The position numbers and the translations under genes were made by a program. A DNA stretch of 16,368 nucleotides from an uncultured Campylobacter sp. (GTDB lineage Bacteria; Campylobacterota; Campylobacteria; Campylobacterales; Campylobacteraceae): contig NZ_CALHHT010000048.1 of NCBI RefSeq assembly GCF_938031315.1, positions 1 through 16,368 of the forward strand, written 5' to 3'. Within the stretch, counting starts at the first letter, position 1. Every line of letters begins with the position of its first letter. The notes under the pieces were generated by a model. It ran no database searches. It worked only from the letters and a program-made list of their open reading frames with translations, and was not told where the DNA came from. Shown in pieces: positions 14,533 through 16,368 of this stretch.

Positions 14533-15215
14533 TTTTTACTCCTAAAATTTAGATTGATAATTTCTCCGTCGTTTTCTTGCAAAACGACGTTTTCTTTCGT
14601 AATTTCCTTAATCTTATAGCCCAAAATGGTATCTCCCTCATAAAAGTTCTCTCCATTTAAGCTAAAAAAATTTTTTTTCATCCTGATCTCATTTTTAAGC
14701 TTCTCTAGCTTACTTTCGTTTTGGCTTTGAATTTCTGATCGATCTTGTTGATCTTGAGAGCTTAACGGATCTTGCTCCTCTGGGATATTGATTTGCTTCG
14801 TCTCTTTTTCTTCGGGCACACTCGTATCCGGTCTCTCTATTGCCGCCTTGATCGCCTGATCATCAAAAAGAGAGCTTAAATTTTCATCTTTTTTAGTAGT
14901 CTCCGCATCTCTCGTATTCGCAGAAGCGCTTGGAGCGGTCTGCATCGATACGACCTCGGAAGAAAGAGGTGGTGGAGCTAAAACTTGAGTGTTTTCTTTA
15001 GTCAAGTTTTTATCACTCGCCGCCGCGCTTAAATTTGCATCTGAATTTTGTGCGCTGCCGTCTCCCGAAAAAATCCATAACACTATTAAAAGCGCCGCTA
15101 TCGTAGCGGCAAATATCGCGATCAAACGCTTTGATGAGCTACCTTTAGATGTAGCCTCATTGTCTTTTTTACTTTCATTTTCGTTTGGTGCAAAATCTAA
15201 ATTTAACTGTGCCAT
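14529..15215 (-). CDS. Bitopic inner-membrane protein with low-complexity linker and small C-terminal beta domain
   Basis: A 228-residue protein. The ATG at 15215 lies 3 nt after the previous stop and has only a weak ribosome site, suggesting coupling. A polar cytosolic tail (1-29) leads to one membrane helix (30-48). A long Ala/Ser/Asp/Glu/Gln-rich, disordered linker follows (about 50-185; includes APPPLSSEV). The C-terminal module is about 190-228 (FFSLNGENFYEGDTILGYKI..., ending LNFRSKK), which resembles the HR/PilP-type domain of type II secretion GspC and pilus PilP proteins. VirB10 also has cytosolic tail, one helix and a linker, so this could be the inner-membrane anchor half of a split VirB10, with the exported 303-residue protein as the cap half. 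That is an inference. Confidence 0.6.
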   Translation of the reverse strand: MAQLNLDFAPNENESKKDNEATSKGSSSKRLIAIFAATIAALLIVLWIFSGDGSAQNSDANLSAAASDKNLTKENTQVLAPPPLSSEVVSMQTAPSASANTRDAETTKKDENLSSLFDDQAIKAAIERPDTSVPEEKETKQINIPEEQDPLSSQDQQDRSEIQSQNESKLEKLKNEIRMKKNFFSLNGENFYEGDTILGYKIKEITKENVVLQENDGEIINLNFRSKK

Positions 15216-15218
15216 AGC

Positions 15219-15956
15219 CTAAAACCTATTCCCGGTATCGACTCTATAAGTTTGCTTACCTATATGAAGTCCGCCGAATTTCGGATCCTTAATAATTCTA
15301 TACGTTATGCCGTCAATATCGATATAGTTATATTCATCCTGCGGATATTTACCATACAGTTTTACGTAAGTATTAATGATTTCAAAGTCATCTTTCTTAG
15401 CCACATTAAGATAGCTTAATACCAAATTTAGTTTTTCATCGGTGTTTTCTCGCTGATAACGCTCGATTAGGAAATTTGCTACGTAATTTTTCTTTTCAAG
15501 CGTATATATCACCGTCATATTGGCGATTCTAAAGTCTTTTTTTACCCTAAGCAGGATAGTGTTTTGTTCGAATTTGAGCGTTATAGGCTCTACACTTATA
15601 TCGACACTACTTATTACGCTTCCTTGAGGCAGTAGAATCGTTGTCGTAAAATATGGATGAGTAGTAATCTTATCGACTGTACTGATCGGTTTTTGCACGG
15701 GCTTATAATTGACGATAGTCTCGTCAAATTCGTCAAAAACCTCCTGTAAATTTTGATCCTTTTTCTGAACGTCCTTGATTTCTTCATTTCCCAGTCCAAG
15801 GTAAAAATGATTTACCTTTAAATCGTCATTGCCGCCTTGCAAAGCCTCTTGATCGTTTTGCGACCGAAAATTTTGCGGGCTTAGCGGATTATTACCTGCG
15901 GTATCGGCCGCAAAGACAAAGATGGCCAAAGTTAGAAGTATTGCTACTTTTTTCAT
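15219..15956 (-). CDS. VirB9/TrbG/CagX-like periplasmic core protein
   Basis: A 245-residue protein, ATG at 15956 overlapping the previous stop by ATGA, with GGAG upstream. Signal peptide about 1-17 (ends VFA-ADT). A disordered, Gln/Asn-rich stretch to about residue 95 is followed by a beta-rich domain from about 98: THPYFTTTILLPQGSVISSV, later NTILLRVKKDF and NMTVIYTLEKKNYVANFLI. This is the VirB9/TrbG/CagX N-domain pattern ('T.i.lp.g..i..v ... n.l.i.p ... tnl.v.t..r.y.f.l'), which forms the outer-membrane core ring with VirB7 and VirB10. DotH/TraN has a similar outline and is an alternative. The C-terminus has a short beta unit IDIDGITYRII. Slightly shorter than typical VirB9. Confidence 0.7.
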   Translation of the reverse strand: MKKVAILLTLAIFVFAADTAGNNPLSPQNFRSQNDQEALQGGNDDLKVNHFYLGLGNEEIKDVQKKDQNLQEVFDEFDETIVNYKPVQKPISTVDKITTHPYFTTTILLPQGSVISSVDISVEPITLKFEQNTILLRVKKDFRIANMTVIYTLEKKNYVANFLIERYQRENTDEKLNLVLSYLNVAKKDDFEIINTYVKLYGKYPQDEYNYIDIDGITYRIIKDPKFGGLHIGKQTYRVDTGNRF

Positions 15957-16368
15957 TTTTCTTGCTCCAAAATGATCTGTGCCACGATTTTATCGTTCCT
16001 TTTAATAGAAAAAATACGCTTATTTTTATCGAAAAGGGCAGTAAAAAGGGCAACGAATAGAAAAAAATACTTCAAGACGAACGGCACGCTAGCGATATAA
16101 AAATACCCGCTAGCGAGGAATGCCACAAAAGATAGATAAATGAAAACTCTATTTGCAAAGAAGACTATTACGGCTAAAATTAGAGCTACGCTATATTCAA
16201 GAATTTTGATCTTTAGGCCAAAATTTAGATCATTTGTATTGAATATTGCTGCAAATATTAGTGCAACCGGGAGATATTTGCAGCACATGTATATGATTTT
16301 TGACATAGGCCTTAGCACAAACGTCTCATCGTTTGAAGTGATTAGTTTATTATTCTCAAAATCTATCC
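15953..16368 (-). CDS. Polytopic membrane protein, 5' end probably outside window
   Basis: The frame is open from the right window edge to the stop at 15953, overlapping the next gene by ATGA. Internal starts are GTG 16318 and ATG 16306 (AAGG close upstream), giving 121 or 117 residues. The residues before them (IDFENNKLITSNDETF) are protein-like, so the true start may lie beyond the edge. A very hydrophobic core holds about four membrane helices (KYLPVALIFAAIF; then about 40-100 with YSVALILAVIVFFANRVFIY, FLASGYFYIA and FVLKYFFLFVALFTALF). A basic tail (KNKRIFSIKRNDK) is probably cytosolic. The first visible T4SS gene often encodes a VirB3/TraL-type protein, but that has only one or two helices, so this is not a good match. 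I do not recognise it. Confidence 0.6.
   Translation of the reverse strand, partial: IDFENNKLITSNDETFVLRPMSKIIYMCCKYLPVALIFAAIFNTNDLNFGLKIKILEYSVALILAVIVFFANRVFIYLSFVAFLASGYFYIASVPFVLKYFFLFVALFTALFDKNKRIFSIKRNDKIVAQIILEQEK

Noticed and set aside
406..15222. Numerous plus-strand open frames of 60-129 codons
   Set aside because: All lie opposite convincing minus-strand genes, lack coherent ribosome sites, and encode Ser/Phe/Leu-rich shadow sequence with no domain pattern.
15953..16368. VirB3/TraL homologue
   Set aside because: About four membrane helices are seen where VirB3/TraL has one or two, and no family residues stand out.
1..16368. CRISPR array, tRNA, rRNA, insertion sequence, att site or oriT
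   Set aside because: No regularly spaced repeats, cloverleaf, transposase or terminal inverted repeats were seen, and coding density leaves almost no room for them.

Overview
This window is one densely packed block of genes, all on the minus strand and transcribed from the right edge toward the left. It encodes most of a type IV secretion (T4SS) or conjugation apparatus. Moderate-to-low GC, frequent TAAATTT-type words, lysine-rich proteins with short 'MKK...' signal peptides, and strong AAGGAG ribosome sites suggest a Campylobacter-like epsilonproteobacterium. The host is inferred from style; no marker gene is present. An integrative conjugative element or a large plasmid would fit. No integrase, att site, oriT, tRNA, IS element or CRISPR array is visible.

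Layout in transcription order (right to left). (1) 16368-11947, envelope genes: a polytopic membrane protein cut by the window edge, a VirB9/TrbG-like periplasmic protein, a bitopic inner-membrane protein with a small C-terminal beta domain, an exported protein, a VirB7-like lipoprotein, an exported protein whose C-terminus resembles VirB10/TraB, and an exported protein with weak DotC resemblance. (2) 11936-11334: an AntA/AntB-type phage antirepressor-domain protein inside the operon. (3) 11334-7021, motor and core genes: VirB8-like protein, lytic transglycosylase (VirB1-like), VirB4/TraU-like ATPase with an N-terminal membrane segment, and a multi-pass membrane protein. (4) 7002-5908: a small protein made of topoisomerase-type C4 zinc finger and C-terminal repeat parts, a VirB2-like pilin candidate, a strong hairpin, and a short exported coiled-coil protein. 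(5) 5911-1840, coupling-protein region: a membrane-anchored protein in a possible DotM/TrbA position, a small protein with an HUH-type H-x5-PHxH motif like MobV relaxases, a candidate BECR-fold (barnase/EndoU/colicin E5/RelE-like) ribonuclease, a start-less reading-frame remnant, and a DotL/IcmO-like coupling ATPase. (6) 1803-1: an exported protein, then the 5' part of a gene with a lipoprotein-like signal and a late membrane segment that could be the VirB6/DotA/TraY component; it runs off the left edge.

Nearly every junction is a 4-nt ATGA overlap, a 1-nt TAATG overlap or a gap below 50 nt, so the whole block is probably one translationally coupled operon whose promoter lies to the right of the window. 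The coupling ATPase (GREDD...INF, NP...SGS, W-RDN) and the VirB4-type ATPase (DIGFSS, late 'IAQKL') look closer to the Dot/Icm-IncI (type IVB) lineage than to VirB/D4, while the VirB9-like and VirB10-like parts look more VirB/Tra-like; the machine may be divergent or intermediate. VirB11/DotB ATPase and a full-length relaxase are not in the window. No stretch longer than 300 bases lacks a gene. The largest gap, 3691-3868, holds the reading-frame remnant.

The most interesting elements are the genes inserted among the structural ones: the HUH-like protein, the BECR-like nuclease candidate, the antirepressor-domain protein and the topoisomerase-fragment protein.
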